Part shown: in pieces, positions 9,969 through 17,280 of the stretch
How the letters are laid out: each line of letters begins with the position of its first letter
Numbering within the stretch: the stretch's first letter is position 1
Assembly: GCF_030733745.1 (NCBI RefSeq)
Contig: NZ_JASHIK010000031.1
Location: 1 to 32,144, forward strand
DNA length: 32,144 bases
Reading direction: 5' to 3'
DNA from: Stappia sp. MMSF_3263
GTDB lineage: Bacteria > Pseudomonadota > Alphaproteobacteria > Rhizobiales > Stappiaceae
Made by a program: the position numbers and the translations under genes
The notes under the pieces: generated by a model
What the model was told of the DNA's origin: nothing
Databases searched by the model: none
What the model saw: only the letters and a program-made list of their open reading frames with translations

Positions 9969-10030
9969 TGATCGCATATTCCCGGCATGCGGACGAGACC
10001 CCTCGTCCCCAACCAAGGGAAGATGACATC

Positions 10031-10741
10031 ATGACCCCCATCCTGTTTTACGGGGTGCCTGCGGGCTGCTCCTTCGGCTCCATCGTGGCGCTGGAATGGC
10101 TGCAGATCCCCTATCGGCTCTGCCGCATCGACATGCTGAGCGAGGAGATCCGCAGCGAAGCCTACCAACGCGTCAACCCGGTGGCCGAGACGCCGAGCCT
10201 GCTCACATCCGATGGCCGACTGCTGTCCGAAAGCATGGCCATTCTCGGTCATCTCGCACCGCACGGGGTCGGCTCGGGTCTTGCCTTCGCGCAAGGGACG
10301 GCCGGATTCGACCGGCTGAACCAGATGCTCGCCTTTCTCAACACGGCGCTGTTCGGCGGCTTTTCCCCGCTCTGGTACGCCTACGAGCACGAGCTTGGGG
10401 ACGAGGCGAAGGCCGCCTTGCGGGACTTCGGCGCGATACAGCTTGAAAAGGCGCATGCGGACCTTGCCGTCATGCTCGGGGAGGGACCGTTCCTGCTCGG
10501 CGACAAGCCGACGCTGGCAGACGCCTATTTCTACGGTATCGCGCGCTGGGCCGACTATCACGGCTTGCCGGACCGGTCTGCCTGGCCGGGGCTGCAGGGC
10601 CTGTTCGAGCGGCTCCACGACGACCCGGCGGTGCGTTTCGCCCATGCGCTGGAGGATGGCGAGACGGCGGTGTCGACAGGCGCCTTCCTGGGGCAGGTCA
10701 GCCTGGACGAGGCGCTTGGCGAACTTCGTCAGGCGGCCTGA
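10031..10741 (+). CDS. Glutathione S-transferase family protein
   Basis: A 236-residue GST-fold protein. The N-terminal thioredoxin-like domain (about 1-80) begins MTPILFYGVPAGCSFGSIVALEW, with C13 or S14 in the position of the catalytic residue, and contains the glutathione-binding turn NPVAETPSLLTSDGRLLSESMAI. An all-helical C-terminal domain follows (about 90-215) with the conserved EGPFLLGDKPTLADAYFYGIARW. ATG 10031 follows GGGA at 10017-10020; an upstream in-frame ATG at 9968 lies inside the operator region and is rejected. It is divergent from and probably controlled by the LysR gene. The substrate is unknown; roles in detoxification or disulfide reduction are typical. Confidence 0.92.
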   Translation: MTPILFYGVPAGCSFGSIVALEWLQIPYRLCRIDMLSEEIRSEAYQRVNPVAETPSLLTSDGRLLSESMAILGHLAPHGVGSGLAFAQGTAGFDRLNQMLAFLNTALFGGFSPLWYAYEHELGDEAKAALRDFGAIQLEKAHADLAVMLGEGPFLLGDKPTLADAYFYGIARWADYHGLPDRSAWPGLQGLFERLHDDPAVRFAHALEDGETAVSTGAFLGQVSLDEALGELRQAA

Positions 10742-10753
10742 TCAGGGGGCACG

Positions 10754-11437
10754 TCACCCCGGCATCAGGCCGTCGACCAGCGCCTCGAAGACTGCCATGA
10801 AGCCCTCTTCCTCCGCGCCGCCGGCGATATCCAGCGCGGCGCGGTCGAAGGCGGCGGACAGCACCGTTGACAGGGCCTCGACCGGCAGGGCGCGGATCGC
10901 GCCCGTGCTGGTGGCAATATCCAGCCCTTCGCGGAGGGTCCGGCCAGCATGCAGCGCGTCGATGCGCTGGGCCTCGGCCGGGCCGAGCGCCGCCGGCCCG
11001 TCGACCAGCAGGATGCGGCAGCGGCCCGGCTTTCGCATCGCGGCGAAATAGGCGCGGGCGCCGGAAAGAAGTGCGTCCCGGGCGGTGGCACTGCCCACTG
11101 AGCCTGCCTCGATCTCGGCGGCCACGATACGGGTCTCGGCCTCGAAGACGGCTGCGAAGAGCGCGGTTTTGTCGGCGAAGTGATGATAGAGCGCGCCGCG
11201 CGTCACGCCGGCCTCGGCGACGATCTCCGGCGTTGCGGTCGCGGTGAAACCCTTCCCGGCAAAAAGCCTGCGACCGGCCGCGATCAGTTGCTCGCGCATC
11301 TCCGCCGAGCGCTCCTCGTTGCCGCGCCCCTTGCCGCGCCGCCAGTCGGTGCGCGGCGGTGCCGTGTTCCGTCCGGCATCGTTGGCGGCCCTCTCCGACC
11401 TTGCGGCTCCTTCCCGGTCATCGTTGTTTCCCGTCAT
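10754..11437 (-). CDS. TetR/AcrR-family transcriptional regulator
   Basis: A 227-residue TetR-family repressor. After about 45 charged, probably disordered residues, the HTH ([52 protein letters not shown]) spans about residues 46-97. [15 protein letters not shown] is the AcrR/TtgR-type recognition helix. The C-terminal ligand domain is typical of the family but not specific. ATG 11437 is preceded by GAGGAG; the frame is open another 68 codons upstream, through the operator region, without protein-like sequence. The gene is divergent from the VOC gene at 11776, and two AcrR-like operators lie between them. No efflux pump is adjacent, so its targets may be itself, the VOC-NTF2-oxidase genes, or distant loci. 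Confidence 0.93.
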   Translation of the reverse strand: MTGNNDDREGAARSERAANDAGRNTAPPRTDWRRGKGRGNEERSAEMREQLIAAGRRLFAGKGFTATATPEIVAEAGVTRGALYHHFADKTALFAAVFEAETRIVAAEIEAGSVGSATARDALLSGARAYFAAMRKPGRCRILLVDGPAALGPAEAQRIDALHAGRTLREGLDIATSTGAIRALPVEALSTVLSAAFDRAALDIAGGAEEEGFMAVFEALVDGLMPG

Positions 11438-11589
11438 CGTTTCCGCTCCTCGTCCCGCCGTTACTGTCCCGCGATGCCCCGTTTGCCGGGCGCTTCCTGC
11501 CCGGGCCTCCGATGTTCGGCGCCTCCGATCCGGAGCTTCCGGCCCGGAGCTTCCGCAACTGTGTTCGCACGGATCGCGTTTCATCAGTT

Positions 11590-11634
11590 TACATACAGTC
11601 AGAATGTATGTATATAGATACAACCAGTATGTAT
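11590..11634. promoter_or_regulatory. Two AcrR-type operators between the tetR and VOC genes
   Basis: Site 1 (11590-11612) is TACATACA-N7-TGTATGTA, a perfect 8-bp dyad. Site 2 (11618-11634) is ATACA-N7-TGTAT. Their centres are 25 bp apart. The half-site and 7-base spacing match the known enterobacterial AcrR operator pattern (TACATACA ... TGTATGTA). The surrounding TATGTATATAGATACA is AT-rich and could hold the overlapping divergent promoters. Confidence 0.8.
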
Positions 11635-11775
11635 GTGACACGGCGCCACCGGAACCCGCAAGCGGGGCCGGCCGGAAAGCGCTCCGCTCGGCGACAAGCG
11701 GAGCGTCCGGGAGGCAGGCTGAAACGAGGCAGACGACCCGAACGGTACGGGCGAGGCAACAGAGGACGAAACGAG

Positions 11776-12207
11776 ATGAAGACGACCAGCTACTATCCGG
11801 TTCTGATGACCGGCGACGTCGACGGCACGGCGCGGTTCTACGAGACGCATTTCCGCTTCCACAGGGCCTTTTCGGCCGACTGGTATGTGCATCTCCAGTC
11901 GAGCGAGGATCCGTCGGTCAACCTTGCCATTCTCGACGGGCGGCACGAGACGATCCCCGAGGCGGCGCGCGGCCAGTCTGTCGCCGGCCTGCTACTCAAC
12001 TTCGAGGTGGAGGATGTCGATGCGGAGTATGACCGCGTGACGGCGGCCGGGCTGCCGGTGCTGCTGGCGATCCGTGACGAGGCGTTTGGCCAGCGGCATT
12101 TCATCACCCGCGACCCGAACGGCGTGCTCATCGACGTGATCAAGCCGATCCCGCCGAGCGCCGAGTTCCTGGCGCAATATGCCGAGGACGCGGTTCCGAC
12201 CGCCTGA
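11776..12207 (+). CDS. VOC (glyoxalase/bleomycin-resistance) family protein
   Basis: A 143-residue vicinal-oxygen-chelate fold protein. It has two beta-alpha-beta-beta-beta modules: [26 protein letters not shown] (1-26) and [24 protein letters not shown] with [18 protein letters not shown] near the end. The family includes glyoxalases, dioxygenases and drug-binding proteins. The acidic residue of IDVIKPI is in the usual metal-ligand position, but the exact metal set is not certain. ATG 11776 follows GAGGACGAAACGAG. It is the first gene rightward of the AcrR-type operators and may be regulated by the divergent TetR. The following NTF2-like gene starts 145 bases downstream. Confidence 0.9.
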   Translation: MKTTSYYPVLMTGDVDGTARFYETHFRFHRAFSADWYVHLQSSEDPSVNLAILDGRHETIPEAARGQSVAGLLLNFEVEDVDAEYDRVTAAGLPVLLAIRDEAFGQRHFITRDPNGVLIDVIKPIPPSAEFLAQYAEDAVPTA

Positions 12208-12352
12208 GGATGGTTGTCGCCGGATCGCTGCGCTCAGGCGTGGAAAGGCTTTCGGCGCGACTTGCCCCGGACCGGGAGGCTGGACGATGATGGTCGTCCA
12301 GCCCGTTCGCGCGCCGTGTTCCGCGCGCCGCAAGCCCCGACAGGTTTCCATC

Positions 12353-12763
12353 ATGCCGAATGCCGCCGCCCGCTCCCTCATCGAACGCTATTATGCCGCC
12401 TTCAATTCCGGCGACACCGACGCGATGCTGGCGCTCGTCACCGACGATGTCGCCCATGACGTCAACCAGGGGGGCCGGCGCCAGGGCCGCGAACTCTTCA
12501 CCGCCTTCAACGCGCATATGACCCGCTGCTACCGGGAAGAGCTGTCCGACATCGTGATCTTCGTGAATGCCGAGGGCACGCGGGCGGCCGCCGAATTCAT
12601 CGTTTCCGGCACCTATCTTGTCACCGACGAGGGCTTGCCGGAGGCGCAGGGCCAGACCTATCGCCTGCCGGCCGGCACCTTCTTCGACATTCGCGAGGGG
12701 CGGATCTCGCGGATCGCCACCTACTACAATCTTCAGGACTGGGTCGCCCAGGTCGGCGCCTGA
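12353..12763 (+). CDS. NTF2-like / SnoaL (ketosteroid-isomerase-related) protein
   Basis: A 136-residue protein of the NTF2-like fold. The typical start is IERYYAAFNSGDTDAMLALVTDDVAHDVNQGG, followed by a GRELFTAFNAHMTRCY helix, strands containing AAAEFIVSGTYLVT, and the closing PAGTFFDIREGRISRIATYYNLQDW. Such proteins are small-molecule isomerases, hydrolases or binding proteins; nothing fixes the substrate. ATG 12353 has a weak AGG about 9 bases upstream. The FAD oxidoreductase begins 28 bases after its stop codon, so the two are probably co-transcribed and may act on the same amine or its product (inference). Confidence 0.88.
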   Translation: MPNAAARSLIERYYAAFNSGDTDAMLALVTDDVAHDVNQGGRRQGRELFTAFNAHMTRCYREELSDIVIFVNAEGTRAAAEFIVSGTYLVTDEGLPEAQGQTYRLPAGTFFDIREGRISRIATYYNLQDWVAQVGA

Positions 12764-12791
12764 GGCGGCCGGGCGGGTCAAGGAGATCTCC

Positions 12792-13889
12792 ATGAAGGTC
12801 ATCGTTGTCGGCGCCGGCATTTCCGGCCTGTCCACCGCCTGGTCGCTGGCGAAACGCGGCGTCGAGGTGACGCTGCTCGAGCAGGGACCCGTCCCCAACC
12901 CGCTGTCGGCCTCCGGCGACCATCACCGCATCATTCGGCGGGCCTACGGGGCGCAGGGCGGCTACCAGCGACGCATCGGCGAGGCCTACGAGGCCTGGGA
13001 CGAAATGTGGGACGATCTTGGAGAAAAGCATCTCGTCGACACTGGCTTCCTGCTTGTCTCGCAGACGGGGCGGGATGCGGCCGTTGCCTATCGCGACAGT
13101 CTGGTGGCAGGCGGCTATCCGGTGGAGGACATGAGCGCGGGCGAGGCCGCCCGCCGCCATCCCTTCCTTGACGAGGCAACGATCCATTCCGCCGCCTTCA
13201 GCCCGGAAGGCGGGGTGCTGCTCTGCCGGCATATCGGTGCGGGTTTGCTGGCCTGGCTGACCCGTGCCGGTGTCGACGTCCGGGCGGAAACGCGGGCGGA
13301 GGCTGTCGATCCGGCGCGCGGGGCTGTGCGGCTTGCCGGCGGCGAGGAACTTGTCGCCGATCATGTGGTGGTGACCGCCGGAGCCTGGGTGCTGAAACTG
13401 TTTCCGCAGTTGTCCGACCGGCTCACGGGCTATCGCACGGCGGTGGCCTATCTCGCCCCGCCCGCGGATCTGGTTGCCGCGTGGGAGGCCGCGCCGGTCA
13501 TTCTCGACGTCGGCGGGACGGTCGACGGTTATGTGCTGCCGCCGGTGCGCGGCGCCGGGTTGAAGGTCGGCGCTGGCATCCACAAGGTCCGCGCCGGGGC
13601 GGACGAGAAGCGCGTGGCGGAACCGGGCGAAGGCGAACGGCTGCGCGACCATTTTGGCCCGCCCTTCGCGCGGATTGCGGAGTACCGCGTTACAGAGGTC
13701 GTCACCTGCGCCTACACGTTCACCTGCGACGAGCATTTCTTCGTCACCGGCGATGAGCGGGCAACCATCGTCTCGGCCTGCTCGGGTCATGGCTACAAGT
13801 TCGGCGCCGCCGTCGGTCGCTGGGTGGCCGAAGGGGTGATTTCCGGCGACCGGGCGGGGCTTGCCGGCTGGCTGGAAGCGCGGGACTGA
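12792..13889 (+). CDS. FAD-dependent amine oxidase of the monomeric sarcosine oxidase type
   Basis: A 365-residue flavoprotein of the DAO superfamily. The N-terminal dinucleotide-binding motif is VIVVGAGISGLSTAWSLAKRG (3-23) with a downstream Glu at the end of the second strand. SGDHHRIIRRAYG (41-53) matches the sarcosine-oxidase motif around the flavin. Near the C-terminus TCAYTFTCDEHF (305-316) places C306 where monomeric sarcosine oxidase and N-methyltryptophan oxidase carry the covalent flavin cysteine, and CSGHGYKFGAAVG (330-342) is the conserved flavin-contact loop. Oxidative demethylation or oxidation of a secondary amine is the expected reaction; the substrate is unknown. AGGAG at 12781-12785 precedes ATG 12792. 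A terminator shared with convergent speE follows. Confidence 0.92.
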   Translation: MKVIVVGAGISGLSTAWSLAKRGVEVTLLEQGPVPNPLSASGDHHRIIRRAYGAQGGYQRRIGEAYEAWDEMWDDLGEKHLVDTGFLLVSQTGRDAAVAYRDSLVAGGYPVEDMSAGEAARRHPFLDEATIHSAAFSPEGGVLLCRHIGAGLLAWLTRAGVDVRAETRAEAVDPARGAVRLAGGEELVADHVVVTAGAWVLKLFPQLSDRLTGYRTAVAYLAPPADLVAAWEAAPVILDVGGTVDGYVLPPVRGAGLKVGAGIHKVRAGADEKRVAEPGEGERLRDHFGPPFARIAEYRVTEVVTCAYTFTCDEHFFVTGDERATIVSACSGHGYKFGAAVGRWVAEGVISGDRAGLAGWLEARD

Positions 13890-13893
13890 GTGC

Positions 13894-13927
13894 AAAAAAG
13901 CCGCCGCCCCAACAGGGCAGCGGCTTT
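13894..13927 (-). terminator. Terminator between FAD oxidase and speE (strongest for speE)
   Basis: AAAGCCGC-C-GCCC and GGGC-A-GCGGCTTT form a stem with one mismatch and a short loop. Read leftward, the stem runs into TTTTTT, so it terminates the speD-speE operon well. Rightward, the T-run is only three bases long, so it may act weakly on the oxidase transcript. Confidence 0.85.
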
Positions 13928-13951
13928 GGTGCTCTTCCTATCCAAGGAGGC

Positions 13952-14821
13952 TCAGCCGGCCTTGCGGCCCTCCTCGACGGCGTCGCGGATGAAGCGCGGC
14001 AGCGCAAAGGCCGCCGCATGAACGTCCGGCAGGTAGTAGCGCGTGTCGATCGCCGCCTCCTCGAAGCGCTGTTCCAGAACCTCGAGCGGCACCCGGCGCA
14101 GCAAGGTATCGTCGCTGGCCCAGCCGAGCGCCATGTGGCCGCCGAAATAGGTCGGGATCGCCGCCACATATGCGGAGGCGTCCTTGTAGATCTGCGAAAA
14201 ATGACGGATCGAGGTGACGAGCTCACTCTTCTGCAGGAATGGCACGCCGTTCTGGGTAACCAGCACGCCGCCCGGCTTCAGGCAATGATGGACGCCGCGA
14301 TAGAACTCTTGCGTGAAGAGCACGGCACCCGGGCCCATCGGGTCGGTGCTGTCGACCATCACCACGTCAAAACGACGATCTGTTTCCGCCACATAGCGGG
14401 CACCGTCGGCGATCACCAGGTCGAAGCGGTCGTCGGCGAAGACGGAGGCGTTGAAATCGGCGAAATGCGCCTTGGAGAAATCGACGACGGCGTCGTCGAT
14501 CTCGACCTGGGTGAGACGCTCCACGCCCTTGTGCTTGAGCGCCTCCTCCGCCATGCCGCAATCGCCGCCGCCGACTATCAGCACCTCGCGCGCCGCCCCG
14601 TGGGCGAGGATCGGCACATGCGCCATCATCTCGTGATAGATGAACTCATCGGCGGTCGTCACCTGGGTGATGCCGTCGAGCATCAGGACCTTGCCGAACA
14701 CCGGGTTGGTGAACAGCACGAGATCCTGATGCTCGGAGCGATCCTGGAAGAGGATGTCGTCGCAGGCATATTTCACCTCGACGCCCGGGTAGAGCGTCTC
14801 GTTGAAGAACAGCCCGCTCAT
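13952..14821 (-). CDS. speE: Polyamine aminopropyltransferase (spermidine synthase)
   Basis: A 289-residue spermidine synthase, transferring aminopropyl from decarboxylated S-adenosylmethionine to putrescine. It opens with a small beta domain (FFNETLYPGVEVKYACDDILFQ), followed by FGKVLMLDGITQVTTADEFIYHEMMAHVPI, the nucleotide-binding loop VLIVGGGDCGMAEEALKH, EIDDAVVDFSK, and the catalytic loop VVMVDSTDPMGPG. The loop reads GGGDCGMAEE instead of the usual GGGDGGxxRE, so aminopropyl-acceptor details may differ. Its ATG overlaps the speD stop by four bases (ATGA at 14818-14821), so the two are translationally coupled and supply consecutive steps. Confidence 0.95.
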   Translation of the reverse strand: MSGLFFNETLYPGVEVKYACDDILFQDRSEHQDLVLFTNPVFGKVLMLDGITQVTTADEFIYHEMMAHVPILAHGAAREVLIVGGGDCGMAEEALKHKGVERLTQVEIDDAVVDFSKAHFADFNASVFADDRFDLVIADGARYVAETDRRFDVVMVDSTDPMGPGAVLFTQEFYRGVHHCLKPGGVLVTQNGVPFLQKSELVTSIRHFSQIYKDASAYVAAIPTYFGGHMALGWASDDTLLRRVPLEVLEQRFEEAAIDTRYYLPDVHAAAFALPRFIRDAVEEGRKAG

Positions 14822-15342
14822 GCGACTTCCTTCCCGCGCAGCAATTCGCTGACTTGCGAGCGTCCCGGGCGGAAGGCGCGTTCCAGCACCTCGACGCAGC
14901 GCTCGGGCTTGGCGTCGCCGCACATGAACACGTCGAAGGCCGCATAGCCGGCCTCGGGCCATGTGTGGACCGAGATGTGACTTTCCGCGAGCACGGCAAC
15001 GCCGCTGACACCCGTCGGTTCGAACGGGTGCAGGTGAATGTGCAACAGTGTTGCGCCGGCCTCCTCGACACAGGTCTTCAACGCTTCCTCGATATAGGGA
15101 AGGTCGTCGAGACGCGACGCGTCATAGAGGTCGATAATCAGATGCGATCCGGCACAGCGAACGCCCGCCCTCTCAATGAAATGATCAAGGCGATCGTCCT
15201 GCAGATGAGCCGCAGGCGCGGTGGATGTGTTGTCTTCCGTATGGGTGGTGCTTCTCGGCTCGACGAAGGCGGTAAAATCCCGTCCCTCACAGTCACGAGC
15301 CTCCAAGTCCATCCCCAATTGGAAGAGGCCGTCGTCAGACAT
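14818..15342 (-). CDS. speD: S-adenosylmethionine decarboxylase proenzyme
   Basis: A 174-residue prokaryotic-type AdoMet decarboxylase. It makes decarboxylated AdoMet, the aminopropyl donor for the spermidine synthase encoded next. The core domain (about 63-160) contains HLIIDLYDASRLDDLPYIEEAL and the self-cleavage site VAVLAESHISVHTWPE. Cleavage is expected between E120 and S121, and S121 becomes the pyruvoyl cofactor. About 50 N-terminal residues precede the core with no obvious homology, longer than usual for this family. ATG 15342 is preceded by GGGGAGA. The gene is first of the two-gene operon and divergent from the GNAT gene. Confidence 0.94.
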   Translation of the reverse strand: MSDDGLFQLGMDLEARDCEGRDFTAFVEPRSTTHTEDNTSTAPAAHLQDDRLDHFIERAGVRCAGSHLIIDLYDASRLDDLPYIEEALKTCVEEAGATLLHIHLHPFEPTGVSGVAVLAESHISVHTWPEAGYAAFDVFMCGDAKPERCVEVLERAFRPGRSQVSELLRGKEVA

Positions 15343-15470
15343 GGCGGTCTCCCCAACCAGCAGATGAAACCCGGGTTCAGTCCCGAACGGGCATGCTATA
15401 GGGTGCTTCGTGCTGCGATGCAATGCGTGTTTTACGCATTTCCGACCTGTGATGAATGCAGGGGCCCGTC

Positions 15471-16097
15471 ATGGAAAAGAAGAATCGTCAAGAAAACATG
15501 CCTGTTGATCTCGTTACTTTGACGGGTAAGGAAATAGAGCGCTCGATTGCGCCACTCGCGGACTTGCGGGTGCGCGTGTTTCGTGAGTGGCCCTATCTGT
15601 ATGACGGCTCGGCTTCTTATGAGAAAACCTATCTGGCGCGGTATGCGAATGCTCCAGGAGCGGTTGTTGTTGGTGCTTTTGCGGGAGAGCGTCTCGTCGG
15701 AGCGGCGACAGGTCAGCCACTTGCCGGTGAGGTCGAGGATTTTCGCATGCCTTTCGAGCGGGCAGGGCTCGACCCGGCCGGCATCTACTATTTCGCCGAA
15801 TCCGTGCTCGACTCCGGCTGGCGCGGACGCGGCATCGGTCATGCTTTTTTCGACGCCCGCGAGGCGCATGCCCGCGCGCTCGGCTTCGATACGGCGGCGT
15901 TTTGTGCGGTGATCCGACCGACGAATCATCCCTTGCGACCGGCCGGCTACACACCGCTCGATCCCTTCTGGAGGAAGCGAGGCTATGCGCCAGCCAATGG
16001 CCTCACGGTCGGCTTTGACTGGCCCGACCTGGGTGAGGCCGCCGCAAGCCGCAAGCAACTTCAGGTCTGGATGCGAAGCGGATTGTCAGTCGGGTGA
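15471..16097 (+). CDS. GNAT-family N-acetyltransferase
   Basis: A 208-residue acetyltransferase of the GNAT fold. The acetyl-CoA pyrophosphate loop is SGWRGRGIGHAFFDAREAHARALG, preceded by YYFAESVLDS. The N-terminal part (LRVRVFREWPYLYDG) and the C-terminal FWRKRGYAPANGLTVGFDW are typical of a group of uncharacterised alphaproteobacterial GNATs. ATG 15471 is chosen because AGGGG at 15460-15464 sits 7 bases upstream; an in-frame ATG at 15456 lacks this. Its divergent position next to speD makes polyamine acetylation a tempting idea, but nothing in the sequence proves it. It converges with the binding-protein gene. Confidence 0.88.
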   Translation: MEKKNRQENMPVDLVTLTGKEIERSIAPLADLRVRVFREWPYLYDGSASYEKTYLARYANAPGAVVVGAFAGERLVGAATGQPLAGEVEDFRMPFERAGLDPAGIYYFAESVLDSGWRGRGIGHAFFDAREAHARALGFDTAAFCAVIRPTNHPLRPAGYTPLDPFWRKRGYAPANGLTVGFDWPDLGEAAASRKQLQVWMRSGLSVG

Positions 16098-16106
16098 CAG
16101 GCCCGG

Positions 16107-16967
16107 TCATTCCGGCTTTGCGAAGATCTCGCAGTGTTCCCTGTAGTTGGGGAGTTCGGTTTCGCAAATTTCCCGGAGACGACCGCTGCGATTGAGACGC
16201 TCATACGACCTGGAGACCGCATTGACGATCTCGGGCTCTGTCCGGATGTTGGCGGCAAGATAGAGAAGCGGCGATGCCCCTCCGGGGTCCGGTACGTCGA
16301 GATGCTGGACGATCGCCGCCTTCGGGCGGCCGGAAAGAGTCGTTCTTGCCCACATCGACACAGGTACGGTCACACGGTATTCGCAGCGCCCCGTCAGCAG
16401 CAGTTCGTACCAGCCGTGGTCGACGGGTCCGAGGGACTGATCGAGGATCATCGAGGAGAAGGCCACGTCGATCAGAGGGAAAAGGTTCACCCCCTCTTCA
16501 AAGCCGCTCTCCACGAGTGCATTGTACGGTGGCGTTCCCTCCTGTGCGCAGACGCTGTGCGCCTTGTAGCCGTCAATCTCGGGATAGGTCGGCAGGTTTC
16601 GCTCTGCGGCAGAGAAGAGTGCCGCTGGCGGGATCTTCGCCACCGGCGCGATCCAGTGGAAGGTTGTCTCGCGTTTTGGCGTCCGCATCATCGAGAAGAT
16701 CAGCGTGTTCGGGACACGCTCGGCCGTCTTGTAGGCCTTCGTCCAGTTCAGGTACTCGACATCCGTGCTGAGCCCGGCCCCGGCCAGCACCTCTTGCATG
16801 ATGCTTGCGACGTAGCCCTTCTGGTTCGCGGAAGGGTCGACATACTGAAAAGGAAAAAACACTTCCGTTACGGTTCGTACAGGCTCCTGGGCGGTGGCCG
16901 TATCCGTGTGAGCGGGCAGGCCCGACAGGGCCAGCAACATCAAGGCGGTGCGGGCTGCTATGACCAT
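16107..16967 (-). CDS. Periplasmic solute-binding protein (SBP_bac_3 type), probable sensor partner
   Basis: A 286-residue exported binding protein. The signal peptide is MVIAARTALMLLALSGLPAH with likely cleavage near TATAQ-EP. The mature part shows an SBP_bac_3-like plan: EVFFPFQYVDPSANQKGYVASIMQEVLAGAGL, then YLNWTKAYKTAERVPNTLIFSMMRTPKRE, and a second lobe ending in a Cys-containing ICETELPNYREHCEIF. ATG 16967 is strongly supported by GGAGGTG at 16974-16980. No ABC permease or ATPase lies nearby. Instead the divergent neighbour is a membrane GGDEF-EAL protein with a periplasmic loop, so a signalling rather than uptake role is inferred. The ligand is unknown; amino-acid-like ligands are usual for the family. 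Confidence 0.88.
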   Translation of the reverse strand: MVIAARTALMLLALSGLPAHTDTATAQEPVRTVTEVFFPFQYVDPSANQKGYVASIMQEVLAGAGLSTDVEYLNWTKAYKTAERVPNTLIFSMMRTPKRETTFHWIAPVAKIPPAALFSAAERNLPTYPEIDGYKAHSVCAQEGTPPYNALVESGFEEGVNLFPLIDVAFSSMILDQSLGPVDHGWYELLLTGRCEYRVTVPVSMWARTTLSGRPKAAIVQHLDVPDPGGASPLLYLAANIRTEPEIVNAVSRSYERLNRSGRLREICETELPNYREHCEIFAKPE

Positions 16968-17202
16968 GGTGCTCACCTCCGAAACTGCCATGTGCACTCG
17001 CGTGTATTCATGCTCGATTAGAGCATCGATGCCCTGCACCCGCAACTTCTTGCGACGGCGGGACAATTTTCCCTCTCAATATACCTTGTGCGTTTTGCGT
17101 GAAGTTGTATCGTTTTCAGAATCAACGCGTGACTGACTTTAGTTTGAGTAGAAACTTTTTCTTCCGCTCAAACGCTCGCGAAGATTGACTTTTGTGAGGT
17201 GA

Positions 17203-17280
17203 ATGCCTGCCATGGTTGAAAAACAACTGAAAATTACTCAACTAAACCATTGGCGCACTACCTGCTTGGCCGGTTCCTGA
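17203..17280 (+). other. 25-codon frame with ribosome site overlapping the GGDEF-EAL start
   Basis: GAGG at 17196-17199 precedes ATG 17203 and a second ATG at 17212. The frame runs to TGA 17278-17280 and overlaps the GGDEF-EAL start in a different frame. It could be a leader peptide for translational coupling, or the true N-terminus separated by a one-base error or a -1 slip at the A-run 17219-17223. I could not decide between these. Confidence 0.35.
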
